From Saccopteryx bilineata (taxonomy: Eukaryota > Chordata > Mammalia > Chiroptera > Emballonuridae): DNA of 64,000 nt. The stretch is taken from contig NC_089490.1 of NCBI RefSeq assembly GCF_036850765.1, positions 241,552,442 to 241,616,441 of the forward strand, in the 5' to 3' direction. Positions within the stretch are counted from its first letter, which is position 1, and the number at the start of each line of letters is the position of its first letter. The notes below the pieces were generated by a model. That model saw nothing but the letters and a program-made list of their open reading frames with translations, did no database searches and was not told the DNA's origin. Below, piece after piece: positions 1-12,235 of the stretch. The position numbers were made by a program, and so were the translations under genes.

Positions 1-255
1 CTTCACCCAAGAGAGGGTCTGGTGAGCACCATTCTGGGAGCAATTGGACAGAGTAACTTTTTAATGGTTTTTTGAAGGAGCAGAACTCAAATGGAAATGT
101 ATCCTGCTTTGCACATGGGTTAAGAAACCCTTCTGACTGGTTTCTCAGGTACATCAAGGAAAAGAGAAGAATGGGTTCTTGGATCCAACAATCTCCTGGC
201 AACTTCCTTGTGAATGAGCCATTGAATGAAAGGGATTCTTGAACCTGTTACTCAC
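1..255 (-). other. CAPN9: CAPN9 intron 11 (partial)
   Basis: Unique-looking intronic sequence running off the left edge toward exon 12. No repeat or conserved element recognised. Confidence 0.85.
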
Positions 256-464
256 TGGGTGATGGCTTTCTTCTCTGAAAAGATCCTCAGGCAGAAATCA
301 GCTTCCTGGTGGGGCTCAAAGGTGCTAGGTATGAGGATGTACTCCCCGGGCGGCAGCTTGAACCTGTCGGAGACTTCTCTCAGGTTGATGAACGTTTTGC
401 TTCTGGCTTGGGAAGCATGGTACTTGAAGAAATCTTTGTTCAAGTGCTCCTCTTTACCTGGGCA
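256..464 (-). CDS. CAPN9: CAPN9 exon 11 (last exon in window)
   Basis: 209 bp. Acceptor TTGCAG ends at 465; donor GTGAGT at 255. It encodes [20 protein letters not shown], then [20 protein letters not shown] and ends EKKAIT plus two bases. The [18 protein letters not shown] block is strongly conserved in calpains and here has CAPN9-type residues. Confidence 0.96.
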
Positions 465-841
465 CTGCAATGGGAAGGGCAGGGGCGCTAGTGGGGAGAT
501 GTTGGTTTTGGGTATTTGGGCACAGTTGGGGGACTGGCCATTGAGTCTCAGGCGTGAGGCCAAAGAAGAACCAGGAATTTAGAGCTCAGAGGGTGAACTC
601 TGGGAAGCAGTTGGCTTCCACCCACCTGGTAAATGGCATAGCCGATGGTCAGCATGTTGGCGCCAAACCTCTTGAGTTTTCTTCTATCCTTTTGCATCAG
701 GGCCACAAGGAAAGTGCACCCCTCCTGCCCATCATCTTTCTCAGTCAGGGACAACTTTATTTGTGGATTGGTCCAAAAGGTATCTGTCATTTAAAAGAGG
801 CAGATTATTTTTCCTCCTTTAAAAGCAAAACAAAACAAAAG

Positions 842-875
<34 letters not shown>

Positions 876-1011
876 CACCCTATCTTCCCAAACCCGAGAA
901 AATTTCTTTTCTTCCTATTCTGATCACCCTGCTGCCCTACTTTCTAGACCCCCTGTGAGAACACAGTGCCCTCTGCTCATTTCCACCTTCCTTTGAACCA
1001 TTTCTCAGGCA

Positions 1012-1049
<38 letters not shown>

Positions 1050-4000
1050 CAGAGACAGAGAGAGGGATAGATAGGGACAGACAGACAGGAAAGCAGAGAC
1101 ATGAGAAGCATCAGTTCTTCGTTGTGGCACCTTAGCTGTTCACTGACTGCTTTCTCATATATGCCTTAACCAGGGGGCTACAGCAGACTGAGTGACCCCT
1201 TGCTCAAGCCAGTGACCTTGGGCTCAAGTCGGTGAACTGTGCTCAAACCAGATGAGCCCGCGCTCAAGCCGGCGACCTCGGGGTTTTGAACCTGGGTCCT
1301 CTGCGTCCCAGTCTGACATTCTATCCACTGCACCACTGCCTGGTCAGGTTGCCAGACAGCCTTTTAAAGATGTTCTTGTGGATCTAGTTGGTAACAGTTT
1401 GTTCCATCTTAATATTTCCACTTGGCATTTCAAGTGGGATAGCAGTGCACTTATGGCCCAGCACCATCTGATGGTTGTGTAATTTGGCAGAATCGACCTC
1501 CTCCTCAGCTCCAGGGGTGAGGTCTGATGAATCTAGGTGAGCCTCTCTTGCCATGAGAATGGAACTAAGCTAATTAGCCCATAGCATTCACCAGGCAGGA
1601 CTGGTTTGAGGAATTCCCAATTAAAAGGAAATTGAGGACGTTTAATGACATTTAGGAGCTCTTGCTGTGACAATAAAGAAAGCCAGACTCGGCCCTGGCC
1701 GGTTGGCTCAGCGGTAGAGCGTTGGCCTGGCGTGCGGGGGACCCGGGTTCGATTCCCGGCCAGGGCACATAGGAGAAGCGCACATTTGCTTCTCCACCCC
1801 CCACCCCCTCCTTCCTCTCTGTCTCTCTCTTCCCCTCCCGCAGCCAAGGCTCCATTGGAGCAAAGATGGCCCGGGCGCTGGGGATGGCTCCTTGGCCTCT
1901 GCCCCAGGCGCTAGAGTGGCTCTGGTCGTGGCAGAGCGACGCCCGGAGGGGCAGAGTATCGCCCCCTGGTGGGCAGAGCGTGTGCCGGATGGATCCCGGT
2001 CGGGCGCATGTGGGAGTCTGTCTGACTGTCTCACCCTGTTTCCAGCTTCGGAAAAATACAAAAAAAAAAAAAAATTAAGAAAAAAGAAAAGAAAGCCAGA
2101 CTCAGGAAGAATAGAGGAGAAAGGGCAGAACAGAATTACAAACAAACAGGTGATAGGTCTATGCTTGAAGAATGCCCTACTTCTCTGAACTTTTCAGTTA
2201 CGGAAGGCAATGAATCCTTTTTATTACAGAATTAGTGTTTTCTATCACTTGCCATGGAAAATAACTTAAGTGGGAAAACGAAGGAGTTTCCCTGAGCAAT
2301 TCTTCCCTAGCTTCCTGCCAAATGGTTTCAACTCTCTTTACCCAATCATACTTGAACTTCTACTAAATGCCACAGTTCAGGCTTTCTCTAGGGTCCTGGC
2401 CCTGATCCACTGACATCCCCAGGTTGGACTGAACATTTGGTAATGACAGACAGAATGACAGGCAGACTACCAACCCAGGAAGTTGCGGCAGCCTCCAGCC
2501 GTGGAGCCCCGCACCCAACTTCCTTGGTGGATTGTCACCTCCCATTTGTGTTCAGCGTCCTCCTCCAGGGCATCGGGTGTGAGGTTGCAGATCTCAACTT
2601 TGTCAAAATGGGCTTTGAAGTCACGAAATGCCATCCTGCAGCAAAGTGGAGAGAAATAATGTGTAGGCAGTGATGCTGTGGTTCGTTCATTCATTCACTC
2701 ACTCATCTAACAGACAGTGCGCCCATCCTCAAGCAGTGGGAAGACCTCAGGTGTGCAAAGACAGAAAATGCACACACAAAAAAGTTAAGAAAAGAATTAC
2801 GAAGGCAAAAAGAAACCGAAGGTAACAATATAGGTTGATTACATGTAAGTGTTACAAGAAAATAAAGTCAGATGCAGGAGGAGGGTGCAGGGCTGGGTCC
2901 TAACAGAAGTAAGGGAATGCCTCACTGACCAGGTGCAGGGAACCAGGACACTGTGTTTGCTGGGCTCCCACTAAATTTCCTCACTCCTTCTGCCTTGTTT
3001 CTCTTTCTACCACCAGCTCGATCACAGGCACAAGTAGCCCATCAAACCCTGGCTCCTACCTCCTGCTCATATTCAGCAATTTGTGTGAGGACTAATTCCC
3101 AACTTGAACATTTTTTCTGCAAGTTTTGCTCTTTTCATATAACTCATTAACCCAGAGCCTCTGTGCTCAAAATTTAAGGTAAGTTTGTCTCTAATTTCCA
3201 ATTCCACAGCTTGTCACTCTTTCAAACATTCTGCATGGTTTCCACAAATTTTGTCTACTTTGGACTTTTCCTGAGGCAGATATAGCTAATGGGTCACCAA
3301 AGTTCACCCAAGACAGGGCCATCTAAGAAGGAAGGTGAGCAGTGTGTTACTTCTGGATCAAGGCTTTTAGGAAGTGGGATGTCTTCTTCAATCTTCCCTT
3401 TTTCTCCTCCTCTGCTGGCTTTTTGCAGATGACCATGTGGCCCCAGGGGACGTTGGAGCCACACAGTAAGAGGAGTTTGGTCCCTGAGCCACTGCCCAGA
3501 GATAGCCACCACAGAGTAGGAATGGCCTCGTGGACTGTTCCATAATTGAGAAATAAACCTCAATGCATTTGTGTCCTTACACATTTTGAGTCTCCTTGTT
3601 CCAGCAGCTAGTGTTACCCTAAGTCATCAGTCCTTGAAGTATGGAGCCCGCATAACAATTTCTTTTTACTTTTTAAGTGACAAGAGGAAAGATAGTGAGA
3701 CAGATTCCCGCATGCACCCCAACTGGTTTCCACCCGGCAGCCCCAGTCTGGGATACAATGCTCACACCGACTGAGCTATCCTCAGCACCTGAGGCTGATG
3801 CTCAGACCAACCGAGCCCCTGGCTGTGGGAGAGGAAGAAAGAGTAGAAGGGGAGAGAGAGGGGAAGAAAAGCAGATAGTCACTTCTCCTGCGTGCCCTGA
3901 CCAGGGATCAAATCTCGGACTTCCACACGCTGGACCAATGCTCTATCCACTAAGCCAACCAGCCAGGGCCAACAGAATTCTGAATATGTGATAGTGTAGC

Positions 4001-7000
4001 AGTTGGGCAGGAGGTTGCAGGAAATACTGGAGCTGGAAAACAGATATCCATTCTATGAATGTGGCAAAATATTTGCTAAACCTGTTGTCTATAAAAAATA
4101 AGGACCCAATAAATCAGGGGTCCCCAAACTTTTTACACAGGGGGCCAGTTCACTATCCCTCAGACCGTTGGAGGGCCGGACTATAAAAAAAAACTATGAA
4201 CAAATTCCTATGCACACTGCACATATCTTATTTTAAAGTAAAAAAACAAAACGGGAACAAATACAATATTTAAAATAAAGAACAAGTAAATTTAAATCAA
4301 CAAACTGATCAATATTTCAATGGGAACTATGCTCCTCTCACTGACCCCCAATGAAAGAGGTGCCCCTTCCAGAAGTGTGGCGGGGCTGGATAAATGGCCT
4401 CAGGGGGCCACATGTGGCCCGCGGGCCGTAGTTTGGGGACCCCTGCAATAAATGCTTACTGGGCTGTGCTCTAAGGGAAAGAATGGAAAAAGCTGAAATA
4501 TTAGTGTGGGCTGGTTTCTGCTTGTTGTATTTAATGTGGTGTTATAGGAAAGAGATCAGCTTAGGCAGGGACTAACCAGTTTAAGCACATGACACTAGGG
4601 TCAGGCATCAGGAAGTTATGGTCTTGCCAACTGTTTCTGGATGCCGTAAGAAGAAATAAGATGAAAAAAGAAACTTCTAAAAATAAAGGCCCATTAAAAT
4701 TTTTTTAGTTAAGCAAAGAGACTCAGTCCAGATTAGGCATTTTTCCTTCTCACTTAGGTCTATGCTATTAGATGCTCTCAAGGTAACTGCCTTCAAGGGT
4801 TCCTGTCATCACAGTGGGCATGGAGGAAGGGACCCTGCCTGTCTTCAAATTCAGGTGCAAACTCGGAGAGCTCAGAGGAGGAGTGCAGGGGACCAGAGGC
4901 TCTGTCCCCTGCTCTCTGGATGACTGAAATGCCCTTGACACCCAGAGAAACCTGGAAGTGCAATGAGTTCCTCAAATGTAACAAATTACATTCTGTGCCA
5001 ACTTGTATGTATATAAGGGGCTTGAGACTGAATTATTTGAATTGCTCAAAATAAATGAAAGAAAGAAGGAGAAAGAGAGAGAGAAAGAGAGAGAGAGGAA
5101 GAGAGGAAGAAAGGAATGGAGAGAGGGAGGGAGGCTGGGAGGGAGGAAGAAGGAAGGAAAGAAGGAAGGAAGGAAAGAAGGTTGGGCTCCTTGCACCTAA
5201 GAGCCATGGGGCATGCTCACACCTGCTTTGTGGTTTATACAGAAGTGACAATAGAGCACTGTACCAGAATTCTCCATCATCGAGAGCGGTGTGACACAGG
5301 CGCTGCTGCTCTGCTGGGTCAACGGCACGCCACTCGGAAGAGCTAGGAGTGAACACAGTCAGCCTTAGGCAGCGGGCCAGGAGCAGCAGCCAAACCGACA
5401 CCAGCCTGGGGTGGGTGGAGGAGTGCCCCTCCCCAGGGAGTAGCACAAGGGGTTCGTTGTTGTCATCGTCATCATCATCATCGTCGTTGCTGGTCAGTGA
5501 CTATTCACTGGGCCCCAGAGATGTGCCTGGGGATCTAGAGGCTGGTTGGCAATGTAGGTTCATGGCAGCTGAGGGAAAAAGGCCCTCAGCACCATTGCCC
5601 TCCCCAATGGAAGATTATCATGGGACCATCACAGAGATGAACAGGGTAGCAGAAGGATCCCAACTGGAAGCCACAAATGGATTAAAATGTGTGACCTGGA
5701 GCAATTGTCTGACCTCTCCTCTTGGCTAATAAACTGACATTTAAATAGTGATAATAATAGCTTATGTTCACTATGCTTGACACTTTATGTACTAAATATT
5801 AATACATTCTTTACCTGACCTCTCTAGGAAGTCATGCCCATCCTATGGACAAGAGGGCTCAGGTGAGCAGCCTCCAAGACCGCTGCATCCCTGCGACCCC
5901 CACAGCCACCTCCAAATAGGTCAAATTGAGTCACCAGCACTGCAGTGCACTAGCCAGTGCGGCCACCTCGGCCACCTCCATATATCTTGACCTGAGAGGT
6001 GGGAGGGGGCCTGAGAAGGAACATCTCCCCAGGTCCCGCATTCCAAGTTGGAAGAGTAAAGCTATATAAGAGCCACAATTTTCTTTCAAAGCCATTATCT
6101 TCTAAGTGCTCAGACCCAGACAATGGGCTGACGGGCCAAGCTGTGCCTTCAGCCCTGAGCTTGTAACAGGCAGGATCAGAATCGGGGATCAGGATGGGGA
6201 CCGGCTCTCTGTCACCCAAGGCTGAGTGGGAGCAGGAGGCAGGTTTGATGACAACCTGGGTGCCTGTAAAAATTCACTTTTTCCATTTCTTGCTCTGCGT
6301 GATTCCTGGGAGAAAGAAAAGTGGCCCCTGCCCTTTGTAGACTGTGTCCTCTAAAGCAAGGGGTTCCAAGTTTACTCATAATATGAAGCAGCACTGATAA
6401 TTTCAGTTTCAGTATTCCTGTTCTTTCTACAGTGTGTCCATAAAGTCATGGTGCACTTTTGACCGGTCACAGGAAAGCAACAAAAGACGATAGAAATGTA
6501 AAATATGCACCAAATAAAGGAAAACCCTCCCAGTTTCTGTAGGATGATGTGGCAGCATGCACGAATGCACAGATGATGACGTAACATCGTTTATACAGCA
6601 GAGCAGCCCACGGCCATGCCAGTCGAGATGTGGACAGTACAGAGGAAAGTTCAGTGTGTTCTGTGGCTCACTAAATTCAAATCCGTGACCAAAGTGCAAC
6701 GTGAATATCGGTGTGTTTATAATGAAGCACCACAACATAGGAATAACATTACTCGGTGGGATAAGCAGTTGAAGGAAACCAGCAGTTTGGTGGAGAAACC
6801 CCGTTCTGGTAGGCCATCAGTCAGTGACGAGTCTGTAGAGGCTATACGGGATAGCTACCTAAGGAGCCCTAAAAAACTGTACGTGAGCCCACATCGAACT
6901 GCACTGAATAGGTATGAAACTGGGAGAGTTTTCTTTTATTTGGTGCAGATTTCACATTTCTATCGTCTTTTGTTGCTTTCCTGTGACCAGTCAAAAGTGC

Positions 7001-10000
7001 ACCATGACTTTACGGACACACTGTATTTCCACCAGAAGAGGGAGGCTGATCTTCCTTCCTCTGATGATGGCCCGGTCTGAATTGACAAGTAGTCCCTGAG
7101 GTGTGTGCGGTGATCCCAGGCTAAAACCTGGTTAATAAAGCCACTGACACATGGACCTGCTGGCCTGGTGGCCTTGTCTGAGCTGAGGACAAACGCTGAC
7201 TCAGTGTTATTCCAGTCTTAGACATGCTGCAGGGCTCCCCGGGGTCCTACAGGCTGTCAGTGGGCAAGAGGAGGGACAGAGTGGGGGAGAGACAGCTCCA
7301 GGTGAGCCCTGCCTGAGCACAGAGACACATCCTGATCCCAGTCACCTGGGCCACTTCCTAAGGGGCAAGGAAGGGACACATACCAGAAACGCAGACCTTT
7401 CTTTTAATTGTGGGCCCAATATATGACCCTTGGTTAACTGCTCTGTAATGGGTGATTTCCTATTCTACTTCCTTTGTCTCTCTGCTAGGCCACTGGGCTC
7501 TGACCAATGGCCATTGGAAAGAATACTCTGGTGACCTGCTTGGCAATATTTTAGGAATTCTCAAGTTAAAAATACTCATTACCACCCCATTTCATCCAAA
7601 GTGCATATGCACATGCACACAGATGCACACACAGATGTAGATACAAATGCACACAGGCACAGACAGACACACATAGACACTGCTTACTGGAGCTGGGTAT
7701 ATAAATATATCTTATATCTGGAGATAAAGCTTTTTACAATATCCTGGGGATGTGAATAAGCTCCACGGGACCTCAAACATTCACTGACATAAGTATAATT
7801 ACATGAAAGTTAAAGAGAAACTTTTAGACTCATCCTTAAGAATCAAATTTGACTGCAAGGGGGGCCTGAGGGCCCAGGTAAGGTGCCCAGAAGTAGGACT
7901 GGGCCCCGTGTAAGAGCCAGGAGAGAGCTGCAGACAAACTGCTCCTCCTTCACACACCTGCACATGCCACCTGGACCGTGTGCCCATGAATAGAAAGGGG
8001 GGTAAGCCAGAGATGTGGGGCAGGGACTGACCTGTCACTCCAGGATCCGTTCCACTCCACCTGGCCCCAAGGGTTCCGGACTCTAATGAGCTCCACTTTC
8101 TGGCCGCTGAAGTTTACCTGGGAAACATGGAGTGACGAGTTCATCTACGAGCCCTGGTCAGGCCTGGCTTTACGGAAAGCCTTCTGACTGCAACACCCTA
8201 AAGACATGTCAAAACTCATCAGTTCTTCACTAGCCCTTGGGACTTTCCAATTCCTGTTAATTACCAGTGACTTTCTAGTGATAACCCCAGAATGGTGATG
8301 TTGAATCTAGGAAATAAAGAAGACTTGTGATTAACAAGTGATTAGTCCACTTAACAAGTGATTAGTCCACATGAGTCTTCAAATGAATGAGTTTTCGCTC
8401 TAGACCCAGCACAGCGAATGGTACAGAGTTCTCACAGAACTGTTACCATCATGTACACATAACGACATTTCAGTCACCAACAAACTGCATACACGAAGGC
8501 AGTATACCATATAGCCTGAGTGTGTGCCAGCCTGTACCACCCAGGTTTGTGTGAGCGCACTCCTCTATGAAGTTCACGCAACCATGAAATTGCCTAAACA
8601 TGCACTTCTCAGATGGCTGTCCTTTGTTAAGCTGCTCATAACTGTATGGAATTTCTTTCATCCTTAGCATCCTACTCGCAGATGAATGATGAGAACACAG
8701 ACACATGCTGGGAATTTGTACGACATTAAGCAAAATCCACTTCTCAGGCTTCTAACTCTGATTATCCTTCTCTAATCAGTTGTGCTATGAGGATCTCTGC
8801 TGTCCACATAGAGAACCCTTGACCCAGTGAAAAGAGACGCTTCTGCCATGACGTCCTTGGTCTATCCCACAGCTGGAAAGAGGACTAGTGAACTCTGCAA
8901 AGACTTTGGAGGAAAGAGAGTGAAAGTAAAGACTTCTATTCATCAACTAACCACATGTCTTAGCTCTCAGGACACTTGTTTTCATGCACTTGCCACACGT
9001 TGTTGCATTTTTGATGTGAAAAAATAATTTATGAGTATAATATTTCCAGTGCAGCATTTCAGAGGCTCATTAATTAAAATGAGCAGGGAAGATAAAGTCC
9101 TTGTAGGTGCAGAAGAGTAAACGCAACTTAACTGAGCATCACGTGAGGTGGGAGTTTTCTGTGGTTACTGGGAATAATATATATGTCTAACATTAAAAAT
9201 ACACGTTTACCCCAGTGAGTGACTGGTGGGGCCTGGGAGGAAGGAAAGGAGCCAGTGCAAGTAGCTACAACCCTAAATGCTCCAGGCGCATTGCCCACCT
9301 CGATCCCAGTGAAGAGAAGTGATAGGTTCTTCCTTCTGCACTCTTCACTTCTGCTCATGTGGAGAGCGTTACCTGAAGCATGGGCAGCAACAGGAGTGCT
9401 TGTGTCCTTCAGAAACTGGGTTTGAGACTCACCCAAGAGAGTCACAGATCAAGTGGTCAAGACAGGCCTTTGGACTTTACTGGACTTGAACCTGAGAAGG
9501 TGGATTCATGGCTTCTCGTCTTCCTCATTATTCATCCCCTGCCCTTTTCTTTCCTACGTGTCCCTCAAAGAGCTCCCCTCCAGAACAGAGCCCTCACTAG
9601 GTGGATCCCAGGGACCAACCCCCCATCCCCTGGACAACAGCTGCAGAGAAGAGACCTTATGATGGTTGATTTTGTGTTCAATTGACTGGGTCACGGAGTA
9701 TCCATATATTCTGTTATACTTTGTCCTGGATGAGATTAGCATTTGATTCAATAGACTGAGTAAAGCAGCCTGGCCTGTGGTGGCGCTGACCTATAATGCT
9801 GAGGACATTGGTTCGAAACCCTGGGCTCACCTGGCCAAGGCACACACAAGAAACCAATGAACAGCTACAGTGAAGCAACTAGTTCTTGTCCCCCTACCTT
9901 CCTCTCTCTGTAAAATCAATAAAATCTTTTGGAAAAAATAAACTTTTAAAATAAACAAAGCAGATGGCAGTCACCAATGTCAGTGGGCACCATCTAATCT

Positions 10001-12204
10001 GTTGAAGGTCTGAATAGAACAAAAAAGTGGAAGAAGGGAGAATTTGTTCTCTGTCTGACTGTAAGCTGAGACTTTGGCCTCGTTCTGCTCATGGACTAGG
10101 ACTCATACCACTGCTTCTCCTGGTTCTCGGGCATCTGCACTCAGACTCAAACTACACTACCAGTTTTTCAGCTTACAGAAAGCAGATGTAGGACTTCTCA
10201 ACCTTCATAATAGCATCAGCCAACTCCTCATTATGAATCTCAATCTCTCTTTCTCCATTTCTCTCTCTCTCTATCCCTCTATCTCTGCCTCATATTGGTT
10301 CTGTTCCTCTGGAGAACCCCAACTATTATAGGACTGGAATGAGGGAAGAAAAGAAAAATCAAAGACCAGGTTCTCACACTTGCTAAACAGGTTTGGTACT
10401 GTGGTGAGATCACATATTTCTCTCTTTCTTGTTTTGCTGTGTTGAATAGCCTGCCTCTTTTGATGAGACATTCTCCGAAATGTCTGAAAGTGGGTTTAAA
10501 CTGGAATGCACTAAGTAACCACAGGGGGCTAGCATTGTTGAGTCTGTCCTGGTACCCCGTCAAGAGGGGTTCAGGTCACCTACCTGGTCTATTCCTGTCA
10601 CACTGTAGGCGTGACCCTTAATAAGACCAAAAGGCGTCCGGGCTTCTGATTCTGCAGCAGTTCTGGTCTGAAACACGAAAGAGCAGCATTGGAGCCATTG
10701 TGTAGGTCAAGACTGTGCTACCTGCCAGACCAAGCTCCGTGCCTGGATCAACCCCTGCTGCTTGCCAAGGTGAGGGCTATGAGCTGAGGGCATGTGAAAT
10801 GGATACATCAGGCACCCCTAAGGTGGTTAGAAGTGACATTCATTGACTCCAAGTCTCTTCTGAGTGAGTAGACTTTCATTTCCAGATTGGACTCTAGTGA
10901 TTAGTTCACTATTTTTTGGCTCCAAACAGAACAACTTGACCGTCCCCATCACAAGACAGAAGCACAATCACACCAAAGAGGTGATAAGAAGCATATGACA
11001 GCGTTACAGTGTTACAGGCTTCCTCTGGAGGGCTCAGAGGAAGCAGGTTTACTAACAAAGAATAAACTCCCAAGAGGGCACAGAAAACTTGAGTCAGTTT
11101 CAAACACACACGAGGTAAAATTATATGTGTATGCTTTTTAACATACAAAGAAATTCTTTAAAATATTGTTAGATTTCGCCCTGGCCGGTTGGCTCAGCGG
11201 TAGAGCGTTGGCCTAGCATGCGGAGGACCCGGGTTCGATTCCCGGCCAGGGCACACAGGAGAAGCGCCCATTTGCTTCTCCACCCCTCCGCCTCTCCTTC
11301 CTCTCTGTCTCTCTCTTCCCCTCCCGCAGCCAAGGCTCCATTGGAGCAAAGATGGCCCGGGCGCTGGGGATGGCTCTGTCGCGACATGGCGACGCCCAGG
11401 AGGGGCAGAGCATCGCCCCCTGGTGGGCAGAGCGTCGCCCCTGGTGGGCGTGCTGGGTGGATCCCGGTCGGGCGCATGCGGGAGTCTGTCTGACTGTCTC
11501 TCCCTGTTTCCAGCTTCAGAAAGATGAAAAAAAAATATTGTTAGATTTCTATCTATAGGCATGTTTTTTTATGATCTATGAAGCAAAATAAACAAGTTTG
11601 GGGAAAGTACATAGTAAGATACGATTTAGTGAAATCAAGCCAACCCCCCATCTCCGTTTGTGTATATATTGCACGTGCCCATTTGTACCAGCAAGGGAGA
11701 GGTGTGACAAGCACGCACCAGGCATCACGGGGTGGCGATGGGGGAGGGAGACAGAAATGTGCCTTTAAGTATCGCCGGATTTTCCCATCTGATACAGCCA
11801 GTAAGTCTTACCTTTGTAATTTGAAAAACATTAAATAAAAGCTTTCGTTTTAATTAAAATAAATACCCTGCCCCTGCTGAAACTCATGTTCCTCCTTGAA
11901 TGTGGCCAGGGCACCTGGCTGAGATCTCTGGCCCTACCACAGTGCCTAGATCGTGAGCAACTTACATCAATGGAGCAGCCCACCAGAGAGCCCCTCTTCA
12001 AGGCCTTCTCTAGAATCTCATAGAAGTTTACTGGAGCTTCTTTAGTAGTGAAGGTCTCTGCTACACCTCCGGTGAAGTCTTCCATGGCCTCGATGGCACT
12101 GCCTCCCTTCAGAGCCTCATAGCTCCCATTCAGCCTGTAAAGGCACGAGAGAGTAGAGACTGCTGCAGGGAACAAGGCCGACCACCAGGGGGAGACCTCA
12201 GCCA

Positions 12205-12235
<31 letters not shown>

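Noticed and set aside
1708..2145. Long frames with [21 protein letters not shown] ends (also at 11,194, 35,001, 36,339 and others)
   Set aside because: These recur at every Rhin-1-like SINE because they are translations of the SINE itself, not genes.
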